Positions 49,925-57,456 of a DNA stretch of 64,000 bases are shown here, in pieces. Source of the stretch: JAMWDF01 sp964645405 (GTDB taxonomy: Bacteria; Ratteibacteria; UBA8468; B48-G9; DSTR01); assembly GCA_964645405.1 (NCBI GenBank), contig CAZYCA010000037.1:11222-75221 (forward strand), written 5' to 3'. Every line of letters begins with the position of its first letter. Position 1 is the stretch's first letter. The notes below the pieces were generated by a model, which was not told the origin of the DNA, searched no databases, and saw only the letters and a program-made list of their open reading frames with translations. A program made the translations under genes and the position numbers.

Positions 49925-50043
49925 TTTTGCTCCTTGTCGTTATCTATTCTCACCGCCACCGCTTCTGCGGTAACGGATCCCTTTTCTTCTACCCTTCCGT
50001 TCCTTCCTTCTTCTCCTGGTTTGCGCCCTTTAAATTTTTTCAC
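49921..50043 (-). CDS. possible 40-codon leader frame upstream of the porin
   Basis: A GTG-initiated frame whose TGA overlaps the porin ATG (ATGA). It encodes a polar peptide starting VKKFKGRKPGEEGRNGRVEE and ending NDKEQK. The GTG is part of a perfect AAAGGAGGTGA, so no ribosome site exists at proper spacing before it; translation of this frame is doubtful. It may mark a regulatory leader rather than a gene. No homologue is recognised. Confidence 0.25.
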   Translation of the reverse strand: MKKFKGRKPGEEGRNGRVEEKGSVTAEAVAVRIDNDKEQK

Positions 50044-50097
50044 CTCCTTTCCGGCAGATTAAACCGGAGGGAAAAGAACGGAAATTCATTTTCGTTC

Positions 50098-50126
50098 ATT
50101 TTAAAACTCCCTGCTTTTTTTGTCAA
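50098..50126 (-). promoter_or_regulatory. porin promoter P1
   Basis: Minus-strand TTGACA (50126-50121) and TAAAAT (50103-50098), spacer 17. Transcription would start near 50091 and give a leader of about 165 bases before the porin ATG. Confidence 0.75.
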
Positions 50127-50136
50127 GTGTTAACTG

Positions 50137-50166
50137 ATTTTACCCTTTTCTTTTGTCCCCTGTCAA
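50137..50166 (-). promoter_or_regulatory. porin promoter P2
   Basis: Minus-strand TTGACA (50166-50161) and TAAAAT (50142-50137), spacer 18. It lies 40 bases upstream of P1 and has the same hexamers. Confidence 0.65.
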
Positions 50167-50180
50167 TACTTTCTACTACC

Positions 50181-50209
50181 AGTCTACCCGACAATTATCT
50201 GTCTGTCAA
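50181..50209 (-). promoter_or_regulatory. porin promoter P3 (weaker candidate)
   Basis: Minus-strand TTGACA (50209-50204) and TAGACT (50186-50181), spacer 17. It overlaps the 3' end of aroD and lies 43 bases upstream of P2. The -10 is two mismatches from consensus. Confidence 0.4.
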
Positions 50210-50884
50210 TAGCAAATTTCTTAAAGCCTGCCACTGCCTGAAAGTTGGTTGTCCTGGTGCTACTGCCCGGGAAAGACCAGCATAAGTAAAAAGGGAACCA
50301 AAAGAAAGCGGAACAATCCTTTCCAGAAGACTGGTACCCATAGGGATGATTACCAGAGAAGATTTCTGGCTATAGCAGGCAGTAAAATTGATAAGCTTCA
50401 ATAACTGCCCTGGTGAATTGATCCTCACTGCCACTTTCAGAATATCCCCTTTTAGAAAACGAAACTTTCTGTAAAGCCCCATTAAGACAGAAACCGGCGG
50501 ACAGCCTTTAAAGTTGTGATAAGAAAGTATCACCTTCTTCCCCTGCTGGTGCGCCAGTGGTAGTATCTTTCTGGCAAGGTTACTTTTAATCTCCAAATCA
50601 AGATAATCAACATCTGGCAAAACAAGCCGGAAAAGAGAGTCCCTCTTTTCTTCTGAAATCCGATACAGAGGAGCAGATTGTTCTTTCAACCAGCGGACAG
50701 TAGCTATCAGTCTGCCAGAAGTATAACTTTTTATTCTTTTCAGCCATCCTGGAAGCTGACTTTCTGGAAAATCCCTGAGGAAGCGGTCAATCCGTAGTTC
50801 CACCCAGCCAGCCTGACTCAGCGCTTGCCGCAGCAGTTTCTCTTTCTCTCCACCAGCTACTACCAGAGCCAGTTTCTCATCCAT
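50195..50884 (-). CDS. aroD: 3-dehydroquinate dehydratase, type I
   Basis: A 229-residue class I dehydroquinase. It has WVELRIDRFLRDFPE, LIATVRWLKEQS, VDYLDLEIKS, KKVILSYHNFKGCPP with the Schiff-region His, LKVAVRINSPGQLLKL with the Schiff-base Lys, and VIIPMGTSLLERIVPLSFG. It makes 3-dehydroshikimate in aromatic amino acid synthesis. It is the last gene of the efp-accB-accC-asp23-PHP-aroD run, 2 bases after the PHP gene. No other shikimate genes are in the window. Confidence 0.88.
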   Translation of the reverse strand: MDEKLALVVAGGEKEKLLRQALSQAGWVELRIDRFLRDFPESQLPGWLKRIKSYTSGRLIATVRWLKEQSAPLYRISEEKRDSLFRLVLPDVDYLDLEIKSNLARKILPLAHQQGKKVILSYHNFKGCPPVSVLMGLYRKFRFLKGDILKVAVRINSPGQLLKLINFTACYSQKSSLVIIPMGTSLLERIVPLSFGSLFTYAGLSRAVAPGQPTFRQWQALRNLLLTDR

Positions 50885-50886
50885 CT

Positions 50887-51549
50887 TTAAAGTTTCAGCT
50901 GTGCTATTTTTTTCTCCGCTAAAAGCTCACTGGCTTTTAGAACTTTTTTCACATCACCTTTTTCCACACCGGCAGCAAGAATAATTCTTTCTGCCAGAGC
51001 ATCATCAATCAGGTCTTCAGGCGCATGAGTATCAGTATTCAGCACCAGGGGAAAAGAAAATTTATACCATCTCTGTACAGTTAATCCATTGCCCAGACAG
51101 TGGCCTTTTCTGAAAGATAATTCTATGGCAATGCCTCTTTCCGCAGCTATTTCTGCTTCTTCTTCTGAAAGCAGACCAGGATGAGCCAGAATATCAATAT
51201 CACTTTTTACTGCAGAAAGGTTTGTCCCCGGGATTACTGGTTCTACCAGCGTCTCCCCGTGAACTACCACCAAAACTGCACCAAGATTTCTGGCAAGTTC
51301 TGCCAGTGCTGGAATTTGTTCCGGGACCACATGCGTAATTTCTGCCCCGGGAATAACCCTGACCTGCCCGCCATTATTAAGGTGTTTACTGGCTTCCACC
51401 GCGGCCTGCACCACAGTCCTGACATTAGAAAAATCAATGTGGTCGGTAAGGGCTAAAACTTTATATCCTTTCACCTCTGCCCTCCGGCAAAGCTCTGCTG
51501 GCAGAAGCTGGCCATCACTGAAAAAAGTATGCAGATGTAAATCAATCAT
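50887..51549 (-). CDS. PHP-domain phosphoesterase (histidinol phosphatase-like)
   Basis: A 220-residue protein with the PHP metal motifs: DLHLHTFFSDGQL, LALTDHIDFSN, VIPGAEITHVVPEQIPAL, VVHGETL, DILAHPGLL and LNTDTHAPEDLI. The fold hydrolyses phosphoesters such as histidinol phosphate; a role as HisK is possible but the local genes give no histidine link. It starts 3 bases after asp23 and is followed by aroD 2 bases later. Length is typical of small PHP proteins. Confidence 0.82.
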   Translation of the reverse strand: MIDLHLHTFFSDGQLLPAELCRRAEVKGYKVLALTDHIDFSNVRTVVQAAVEASKHLNNGGQVRVIPGAEITHVVPEQIPALAELARNLGAVLVVVHGETLVEPVIPGTNLSAVKSDIDILAHPGLLSEEEAEIAAERGIAIELSFRKGHCLGNGLTVQRWYKFSFPLVLNTDTHAPEDLIDDALAERIILAAGVEKGDVKKVLKASELLAEKKIAQLKL

Positions 51550-51552
51550 TTT

Positions 51553-51906
51553 TCATTTCTTTGGAGCAAGGTGCACACCCTTGACAAAAACATCAACTCT
51601 GGCAACTTTTAATCCTGCCATTTTTTCCACTTCTTCCCGGATGGCTTTCTGTACCTTGAATGTTACCTCTGGAATATTGACTCCATAATCAACCACAATA
51701 CTTAAGGTGAAACTTACCTCACCCTCTCCCACTACAACATGGATACCAGCATCAGGCCTTTTTTTAAAAAAATGAGTCAGCCCTGCTACCAGTCCGGTTT
51801 TAATCCGGTGAACACCGGGAACACCCATCGCCACCACACCGGCAATACTGGCAAGCACTTCTGTGTCAATTTTGACCTGGCCACCATTTTCTTCTACCAT
51901 AGTCAC
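51553..51906 (-). CDS. Asp23/Gls24 family envelope stress protein
   Basis: A 117-residue Asp23-family protein: VKIDTEVLASIAGVVAMGVPG, KTGLVAGLTHFFKKRPDAGI, VVVGEGEVSFTLSIVVDYGV and FKVQKAIREEVEKMAGLKVA. These are abundant Firmicute envelope-associated proteins that AmaP recruits to the membrane. Here it lies directly after accC (3 bases), as in Bacillus yqhY near accBC. The presence of an amaP gene at 39483 in the same window suggests a working pair. Confidence 0.9.
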   Translation of the reverse strand: MTMVEENGGQVKIDTEVLASIAGVVAMGVPGVHRIKTGLVAGLTHFFKKRPDAGIHVVVGEGEVSFTLSIVVDYGVNIPEVTFKVQKAIREEVEKMAGLKVARVDVFVKGVHLAPKK

Positions 51907-51909
51907 CTC

Positions 51910-53268
51910 CTAAGATTCCTTCTCCAGTAATCCTTCTGCCAGCGCCTTTTCCAGCCATCCCACATAATAACGACCATTAAGAAAAAGCGGGTGCCGAACA
52001 ATCTTCCGGTGTAAAGGTAAGGTGGTTTTGACACCTTCAATAACCATTTCATCCAGGGCACGCTGCAGCTTTTCAATGGCTTCTTCTCTGTTTTTACCAC
52101 AGCAGATTACCTTAGCCAGGAGACTGTCATAGAAAGGGGAAACAAAAGAATTATTTTCCAGATATGTATCCACGCGCACACCCATTCCTCCTGGCAGATG
52201 TAACCTGGTAATTCTACCCGGACTGGGCATAAAATTATTCTCGGGGTCTTCAGCATTGATCCGGCATTCAATCGCATGTCCACAAACTTTTACCTCATAC
52301 TGCTTGAGTTTCAACCTTCCTTCTCTGGCAATAATAATCTGGTTTCTCACCAGATCAATCCCGGTTACCATTTCTGTAACCGGATGTTCCACCTGAATAC
52401 GGGTATTCATCTCCATAAAGTAGGCCTGACCGCCATCCACCAGAAACTCCATCGTGCCAGCGTTTTCATACTTTAAACTGCGGGCAATCCGTAACGCATA
52501 ACGGGAAAGCCTGGACCGGAGAAAACTATTGACTGCAGGGGAAGGACTTTCTTCAATCAGTTTTTGATGTCGCCGCTGGATGGAACAATCTCTCTCCGGA
52601 AAAATTAAGATATTCCCCTTTCTGTCGCCAAGAATCTGAATTTCCACATGCCTTGGTCTTTCTACATATTTTTCCAGATACAGTTCCGGGTTATCAAAGG
52701 CTGCTTTCGCTTCCTCCTGACACATCATCCAGGCAGTTTCAAACTCCTCCAGCTTCCTGACTATTCTCATTCCCCGGCCACCACCACCGCCACTGGCTTT
52801 AATCATTACGGGAAAACCTATCCGGCGGGCAAAGTTGAGTGCCTGCCGAAAATCTCCTGCGGTATCCATACCCGGAATCACCGGCACGCCAGTTTCCCTG
52901 ACAGTCTTTCTGGCTAATGCTTTATCTCCCATCAACCTGATAGAATTTGAACTGGGCCCGATAAAGACTATTCCGGAAGCTTCACATATTTCCACAAAGG
53001 GGATATTTTCAGCTAAAAACCCATAACCTGGATGAACGGCTTCTGCTCTGGTAATATCCAGGGCACTTACCACTGCTGGAATGTTCAGGTAACTTTCCGC
53101 AGGAGAAGCCGGACCTATACAGATACGTTCGTCAGCCAGGTGCACCGGCAGACTTCCCTTATCTGCCTCTGAGTAGCCAATGATACTGGTCAGGTCAAGC
53201 TCCCGGCAGGCTCTGATTACCCTTAAGGCAATCTCTCCCCTGTTGGCAATAAACACTCTTTTGAACAT
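51910..53268 (-). CDS. accC: acetyl-CoA carboxylase, biotin carboxylase subunit
   Basis: A 452-residue biotin carboxylase. It has MFKRVFIANRGEIALRVIRA, EAVHPGYGFLAENIPF, IKASGGGGGRGMRIV (ATP-binding glycine loop), ERDCSIQRRHQKLIEESPS, FMEMNTRIQVEHPVTE and a C-terminal domain with LAKVICCGKNREEAI. It carboxylates biotin on AccB. A weak promoter may exist (TTGACC, 15 bases, TATACC at 53323-53297), but co-transcription with accB is likely. The 301 bases to accB contain a palindromic repeat. Length and motifs are normal. Confidence 0.96.
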   Translation of the reverse strand: MFKRVFIANRGEIALRVIRACRELDLTSIIGYSEADKGSLPVHLADERICIGPASPAESYLNIPAVVSALDITRAEAVHPGYGFLAENIPFVEICEASGIVFIGPSSNSIRLMGDKALARKTVRETGVPVIPGMDTAGDFRQALNFARRIGFPVMIKASGGGGGRGMRIVRKLEEFETAWMMCQEEAKAAFDNPELYLEKYVERPRHVEIQILGDRKGNILIFPERDCSIQRRHQKLIEESPSPAVNSFLRSRLSRYALRIARSLKYENAGTMEFLVDGGQAYFMEMNTRIQVEHPVTEMVTGIDLVRNQIIIAREGRLKLKQYEVKVCGHAIECRINAEDPENNFMPSPGRITRLHLPGGMGVRVDTYLENNSFVSPFYDSLLAKVICCGKNREEAIEKLQRALDEMVIEGVKTTLPLHRKIVRHPLFLNGRYYVGWLEKALAEGLLEKES

Positions 53269-53569
53269 ATTTTGTCACTATTTCTTTTGTAAATAGGGTA
53301 TAGCGGGAAAGCTTTATGGTCAAGCGTTTTGTTTGCCTCTACAATTTTCCCCTCTTGCTCCACTGCTTTTCCCCTTTATTACCTCCCTCTTTCGTTCTCT
53401 TCTCCATTTCCCCTCTTTCACAAAGAGGGGACAGGGGAGATTTTCAAATCTTTGCTAAAAGGAAGACAGAAATACGGAGCTGGGGAAATTTTTTAAATCT
53501 GAAGTCCTGGAACAGAATTAAGTTTATCCTGAAAAAAAAAGATTCTCTATCGGACAATACTTCCAGCAA
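53269..53569. repeat. accB-accC gap with a REP-like palindrome
   Basis: This 301-base gap has no credible gene. It contains CCCCTCTTT/AAAGAGGGG, a 9-bp perfect stem with a 3-base CAC loop (53410-53430), followed by GACAGGGGAGATTTTC. Translated, this sequence gives the PLSQRGDRGDF type of string that recurs in junk frames of many bacterial genomes, so it looks like an interspersed palindromic repeat. It may affect accC expression as a hairpin in the transcript. Confidence 0.55.
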
Positions 53570-54019
53570 TCAACCTGTGACTTCCAGAACAAACATCACC
53601 TGACCATACTCCACTGGATGAGCATTCTCTATTAGGATTTCTTTCACCACTCCCTGGTGTTCCGCTTTAATCTCATTCATTACCTTCATTGCTTCCACAA
53701 TACAAAGAGTATCTCCTGGTTTTATTTTACTGCCAACTTCTACAAATGGCGGGCTTTCTGGAGAAGGTGCCCGGTAAAAGGTTCCTACCAGGGGGGCTTT
53801 TACATAAACCAGATTTCCTAATTCCTGTGTTTCTTCGCCTGCCTTTTGTAAAATTTCTTCCGGGGAGCCTGCAACAGAAGGTGTTTCTTCCTCCGGTGTT
53901 TTTAGAAAAGCGGGTTTTCTCCCTATAATTAGCTTAAATTCCCCTTTTCTTACCTCAAGGTAGTCCAGCCCATACTTTGCCATAAATTCAGCGTATATTT
54001 TCAATTCTTCTGGTTTCAT
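53570..54019 (-). CDS. accB: biotin carboxyl carrier protein of acetyl-CoA carboxylase
   Basis: A 149-residue AccB. The N-terminal region is MKPEELKIYAEFMAKYGLDY with LKLIIGRKP-like helical part, then a PE-rich linker, and a C-terminal biotinyl domain with VKAPLVGTFYRAPSPESPPF, GDTLCIVEAMKVMNEIKAEH (the biotin Lys is in EAMKM) and HPVEYGQVMFVLEV. It carries the carboxyl group in fatty acid synthesis. It lies 10 bases after efp. Length and motifs are normal. Confidence 0.95.
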   Translation of the reverse strand: MKPEELKIYAEFMAKYGLDYLEVRKGEFKLIIGRKPAFLKTPEEETPSVAGSPEEILQKAGEETQELGNLVYVKAPLVGTFYRAPSPESPPFVEVGSKIKPGDTLCIVEAMKVMNEIKAEHQGVVKEILIENAHPVEYGQVMFVLEVTG

Positions 54020-54029
54020 TTTTCTTTAC

Positions 54030-54587
54030 CTACTCCACCCGGGTTACATACTCACCGGTTCTGGTATCCACCCGGATAATATTTCCTGCCTCCACAAATA
54101 AAGGAACCTGCACCACCAGTCCTGTTTCCAGTGTTGCTTTTTTCCTGGCACCAGTTACTGTATCACCCCTGAAACCAGGTTCTGCCTCTTTCACCAGTAA
54201 ATCAACTGTCAATGGTAGTTTGATGTCCACAAATTTCCCTTTATGGAAAAGTCCGACGACAGAAAGATTCTCTTTGAGATAGTACCGGTGCTCACCCACC
54301 TGTTCCGCAGTCAGGGTAAACTGTTCGTAGGTAGCTTCATCCATGAAAACATAATTGGCACCATCCTGGTAGAGAAACTGAAGACTAACTTCATCTAACC
54401 TTATTTCCTGAACATCAACATCGGAACGGAAAACAAGCTCCATTAATCTACCTGTTTCCAGAGCCCTGGCTTTACATCTGACCAGTCCTCGTCTTTGCTG
54501 CTGATGGGTGTGGGTGGCAGAAAGAACTGAGTACATCACTCCCTCATATTCAAAAATCATCCCGGGTTTTAAATCCAGCACATTCAT
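54030..54587 (-). CDS. efp: elongation factor P
   Basis: A 185-residue EF-P with three beta-barrel domains: MNVLDLKPGMIFEYEGVMY, RKAKARALETGRL-like KARALETGRLMELVFRS, YQDGANYVFMDEATYEQF and FVDIKLPLTVDLLVKEAEPGF. The loop at the usual modified position reads HTHQQQRRGLVRCK: the tip that holds Lys34 in E. coli is QQQRRG here, so modification by EpmAB is unclear. It relieves ribosome stalls at polyproline. It begins the efp-accB-accC-asp23 group. A TATAAT box (54608-54603) lies 15 bases upstream. Confidence 0.9.
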   Translation of the reverse strand: MNVLDLKPGMIFEYEGVMYSVLSATHTHQQQRRGLVRCKARALETGRLMELVFRSDVDVQEIRLDEVSLQFLYQDGANYVFMDEATYEQFTLTAEQVGEHRYYLKENLSVVGLFHKGKFVDIKLPLTVDLLVKEAEPGFRGDTVTGARKKATLETGLVVQVPLFVEAGNIIRVDTRTGEYVTRVE

Positions 54588-54602
54588 AGTCTATATGTGG
54601 AA

Positions 54603-54608
54603 ATTATA
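54603..54608 (-). promoter_or_regulatory. -10 element before efp
   Basis: Minus-strand TATAAT (54608-54603) lies 15 bases before the efp ATG. No convincing -35 box is seen at standard distance. Confidence 0.4.
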
Positions 54609-54673
54609 AAACTTTTTATGTTAATTTTACCATACACCGGAGTTGAAAGAAAATCAGTCTTTTGTCCTAATTT

Positions 54674-55411
54674 TCACTTCACTACCCGAATTCCCACCAT
54701 TGTACTTTTGACCAGCCCAATCTTTCTGGCAGCCGCAGCAGACAGGTCTATGATATAACCCTTTTTCCAGGGTCCACAGTCATTAATTCTGACGATTACA
54801 GATTTTTTGTTGTCCAGGCGGGTTACTTTTACCAGCGTGTTAAAAGGGAGAGTTCGGTGAGCACCTGTCAGCTCCTTTCCCGTATAGACTTCACCGCTGG
54901 CTGTTCTGCGACCATAATATCCAGGTCCATACCAGGAAGCCAGTCCTTTCTCCGAGTATTCCTCCTTAAGAATAGCAGAAGGCGCTCTAATTACCGCACA
55001 CCCGGACAGCAAGGCGACAAGAGCAAAGGTCAAAATCCTTTTTACTTGTTTCTTCCAAAACAGTATCCCAAAGAGTAAAACTCCACCCGTATCAATCAAA
55101 ACATCAAACAGGGAGAAATGTCTTGTGGGTACCAGAAACTGGTGTAACTCATCAGTAAAAGCATAGATAATAGAGAAAAAACAACTCCAGAACAAAATTT
55201 TTTCTTCAGAAAGCTTCTCCTTTGTAGATTTTAAAGCACGATACCAGAGAAAAGCAAGGATGAAAAACTCAGCCGCGTGAGCCATCTTTCTCAGAATAAA
55301 ATCCAACATATTTTCACAAAGGCGCAGATTTGGAATACTGGAAAGTCCAAAGATTAGTCCCATCCAGGCAAAGACCAATATCCAGTTAAGATACTTTTCA
55401 CCTGTCTTCAC
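54674..55411 (-). CDS. VanZ-like membrane domain fused to RlpA-like lipoprotein
   Basis: A 245-residue fusion. Residues ~8-122 form a VanZ-type membrane domain with four hydrophobic helices and the family residues RKMAHAAEFFILAFLW, FTDELHQFLVPTRHFSLFDV and IDTGGVLLFGI. Residues ~125-138 form a lipoprotein signal with lipobox LLSGC (Cys138), followed by an RlpA-like double-psi barrel with GLASWYGPGYYGRRTASGE, GAHRTLPFNTLVKV and INDCGPWKKGYIIDLS; the catalytic His and Asp of lytic RlpA are present. An in-frame TTG at 55033 could start a separate RlpA lipoprotein. The gene overlaps the WbpM-type gene by 14 bases. Fusion of these two modules is unusual. Confidence 0.82.
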   Translation of the reverse strand: MKTGEKYLNWILVFAWMGLIFGLSSIPNLRLCENMLDFILRKMAHAAEFFILAFLWYRALKSTKEKLSEEKILFWSCFFSIIYAFTDELHQFLVPTRHFSLFDVLIDTGGVLLFGILFWKKQVKRILTFALVALLSGCAVIRAPSAILKEEYSEKGLASWYGPGYYGRRTASGEVYTGKELTGAHRTLPFNTLVKVTRLDNKKSVIVRINDCGPWKKGYIIDLSAAAARKIGLVKSTMVGIRVVK

Positions 55412-57308
55412 TGAAATGCCTGGGGTCTGGTGTATAAGTGGTAACCACCTGAGTCAGGGTTCTGATGATGCCGGCAGCATCAGAATTTTCTGCATAATTC
55501 TTCAATTCTTTTAACTTTTCTTCCAAAAAATCCCTGCTATACTTTTTAGAGATATTGGCTACATAAATCTTTTCATATTTAGTAGCTCTTGTTCCTTCCT
55601 CTGCTGTCAAAAACTCCTCAAAAAGTTTTTCCCCGGGTCTTGGTCCGCTAAACTTCAACTCCACTTCTTTATAAGGTTGCTGGCCAGAAAACGTAATCAT
55701 CTGCTCCGCCAACCTCAGGATACTAACCGGCTGCCCCATATCCAGAACCAGAACCTGACCTCCCTGACCAATCACAGAAGCCTGAAGCACCAGGGAGACA
55801 GCTTCTCTTATACTCATAAAATACCTTTTCATCTCCGGGTGGGTCAATGTTACCGGCCCGCCCTTTTTTATCTGTTCCTGGAAAATTTGAAAGACACTTC
55901 CTCTACTGCCTAAGACATTTCCAAATCTGACGGCAATAAATTCACAGTTTCCTCCCTGATTGAAGCTTAAGGTCAGATACTCACAGAATCTTTTGGTAGC
56001 ACCCATCACAGAACTGGGATTGACTGCCTTATCTGTAGAAATCAGAATGAATTTTTCTGCTCGATACCCTGTCGCCAGCTCGCAAAGATTTTTAGTTCCC
56101 AGGATATTTACCTTGACCGCCTCGGAAGGATTCATTTCCATTACGGGAACATGCTTGTAGGCAGCTGAATGGAAAACAATCTGCGGGCGATATTTTTCAA
56201 AGACAAACTTCAACCTGGAAAAATCACGAACATCTCCTACCACAGGAACAATTTTCTCATCAAACCAACCAAGTTTTTCTCTCAGGAGTTTCTCCTGATA
56301 AAAAAGTTCTGTTTCATCAATTTCGTATAGCAAAAGTTGCTCCGGCTGAAAAACACACAGTTGTTCCACAATTTCTTTACCAATAGAACCCGCTGAGCCA
56401 GTAACAAGAATAGTTTTCCCTTCAAAATTTGTTCTTAACAGGTTTTCATTTATTTTTACCTCCTGTCTTCCAAGTATTTCCTCGATACTGATACTCTCTA
56501 AATCCTTCACCCTTAATTCCTCACCCCGCCTTGCCCTGGAGACAAAATGGTGAGGTATGGTTTTTATCTCCTTAATACCGCAACTGCTGGCTCTAAAATG
56601 AATTTGTTTCAATTTCTCCCATGGTAAGGAAGGAGCAGTGACCAGCACAGCCTCAATCTGCAGTTTTTCAATTATTTTTTCCAGCTGGTCAAGAGAACCT
56701 GCTACCTTAACGTTCTGGATGTAGGTACCGATTTTACCAGTGTCATCATCCAGAAAACAGACCGGATAGTACGGACTAAAGTTATTCTTTACCAGATTTC
56801 TCACCAGCATCTCGCCAAGATTCCCCGCACCTATAATGACCGTTCTCTTTGAACCTGCTGGTTTCTTCCTTCTTAAAATCTCAAGGTAAATCCTTTTACT
56901 TGTTCTAAGGCCCGTACTAAAGAACAAAAAGCAAAAAAAGTCTAAGATGAGAAGACGGAAGGAAAACGGATAGATATGGCCGCTGAGAACCAAAAGTAGC
57001 GCAACAACAATTGAGGACAGCACCGTCGCCTTCAGTGTATTAAAAATTTCACTGAGTCCAACATACCTCCAGGTTAGCTGATAGAGTCTGAAACCAAAGA
57101 AAACTCCCAACTTAACAGGAATGGAAAATACTAGAAATACTGGCAGGTAATGGGCTAAGGAAAAAAAATTCAAACCAAAGATAAAAAGAAAACTCAACAG
57201 GATACTGCAGCAGGCAAGTAAACTATCTCCTACCATAAAAAAAATGAATCTTTTCCTATACGACGTCTCCCAGAAGCCTGATTTTCGCCTGCCCACTAAA
57301 CCCCGCAT
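55398..57308 (-). CDS. membrane NDP-sugar 4,6-dehydratase (WbpM/CapD type)
   Basis: About 636 residues from ATG 57308; a TTG at 57344 lies upstream of the promoter -10 and is not used. Four N-terminal membrane helices (~15-125) precede a first Rossmann domain (VIIGAGNLGEMLVRNL) and then the catalytic domain with ILVTGSAGSIGKEIVEQL, VVGDVRDFSRLKFVFEKYRP, VFHSAAYKHVPVMEMNP, ISTDKAVNPSSVMGATKRFCE and FGNVLGSRGSVFQIF. The MGATK segment (Met in place of Tyr) is the mark of WbpM/FlaA1-type UDP-GlcNAc dehydratases. It starts O-antigen or S-layer sugar synthesis. It is the first gene of a pair with VanZ-RlpA. Confidence 0.9.
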   Translation of the reverse strand: MRGLVGRRKSGFWETSYRKRFIFFMVGDSLLACCSILLSFLFIFGLNFFSLAHYLPVFLVFSIPVKLGVFFGFRLYQLTWRYVGLSEIFNTLKATVLSSIVVALLLVLSGHIYPFSFRLLILDFFCFLFFSTGLRTSKRIYLEILRRKKPAGSKRTVIIGAGNLGEMLVRNLVKNNFSPYYPVCFLDDDTGKIGTYIQNVKVAGSLDQLEKIIEKLQIEAVLVTAPSLPWEKLKQIHFRASSCGIKEIKTIPHHFVSRARRGEELRVKDLESISIEEILGRQEVKINENLLRTNFEGKTILVTGSAGSIGKEIVEQLCVFQPEQLLLYEIDETELFYQEKLLREKLGWFDEKIVPVVGDVRDFSRLKFVFEKYRPQIVFHSAAYKHVPVMEMNPSEAVKVNILGTKNLCELATGYRAEKFILISTDKAVNPSSVMGATKRFCEYLTLSFNQGGNCEFIAVRFGNVLGSRGSVFQIFQEQIKKGGPVTLTHPEMKRYFMSIREAVSLVLQASVIGQGGQVLVLDMGQPVSILRLAEQMITFSGQQPYKEVELKFSGPRPGEKLFEEFLTAEEGTRATKYEKIYVANISKKYSRDFLEEKLKELKNYAENSDAAGIIRTLTQVVTTYTPDPRHFSEDR

Positions 57309-57333
57309 GTTAGATTTAACCTTTCTTTTTGTA

Positions 57334-57363
57334 ATTTTAGGCAAGAAAAAGGGCCGCTGTCAA
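57334..57363 (-). promoter_or_regulatory. promoter of the WbpM-type gene
   Basis: Minus-strand TTGACA (57363-57358) and TAAAAT (57339-57334), spacer 18. An AAAGG lies before ATG 57308. Confidence 0.65.
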
Positions 57364-57418
57364 ATTTTTCTTTTTCCATTCATCTTACTTCAAAGGGTAC
57401 ACTGGCAAAATTAGCTGT

Positions 57419-57447
57419 TTGCCACAAAACTGAAAACAGAGTAAGAT
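57419..57447 (+). promoter_or_regulatory. promoter of the nucleotidyltransferase-kinase fusion
   Basis: TTGCCA (57419-57424) and TAAGAT (57442-57447), spacer 17. The ATG at 57457 is 9 bases after the -10 and has no ribosome site. Confidence 0.5.
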
Positions 57448-57456
57448 ATACCAGGC

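Noticed and set aside
53316..53603. 95-residue frame (FSISPLSQRGDRGDF)
   Set aside because: It runs through the palindromic repeat and overlaps the end of accB on the other strand; it shows no domain and no ribosome site.
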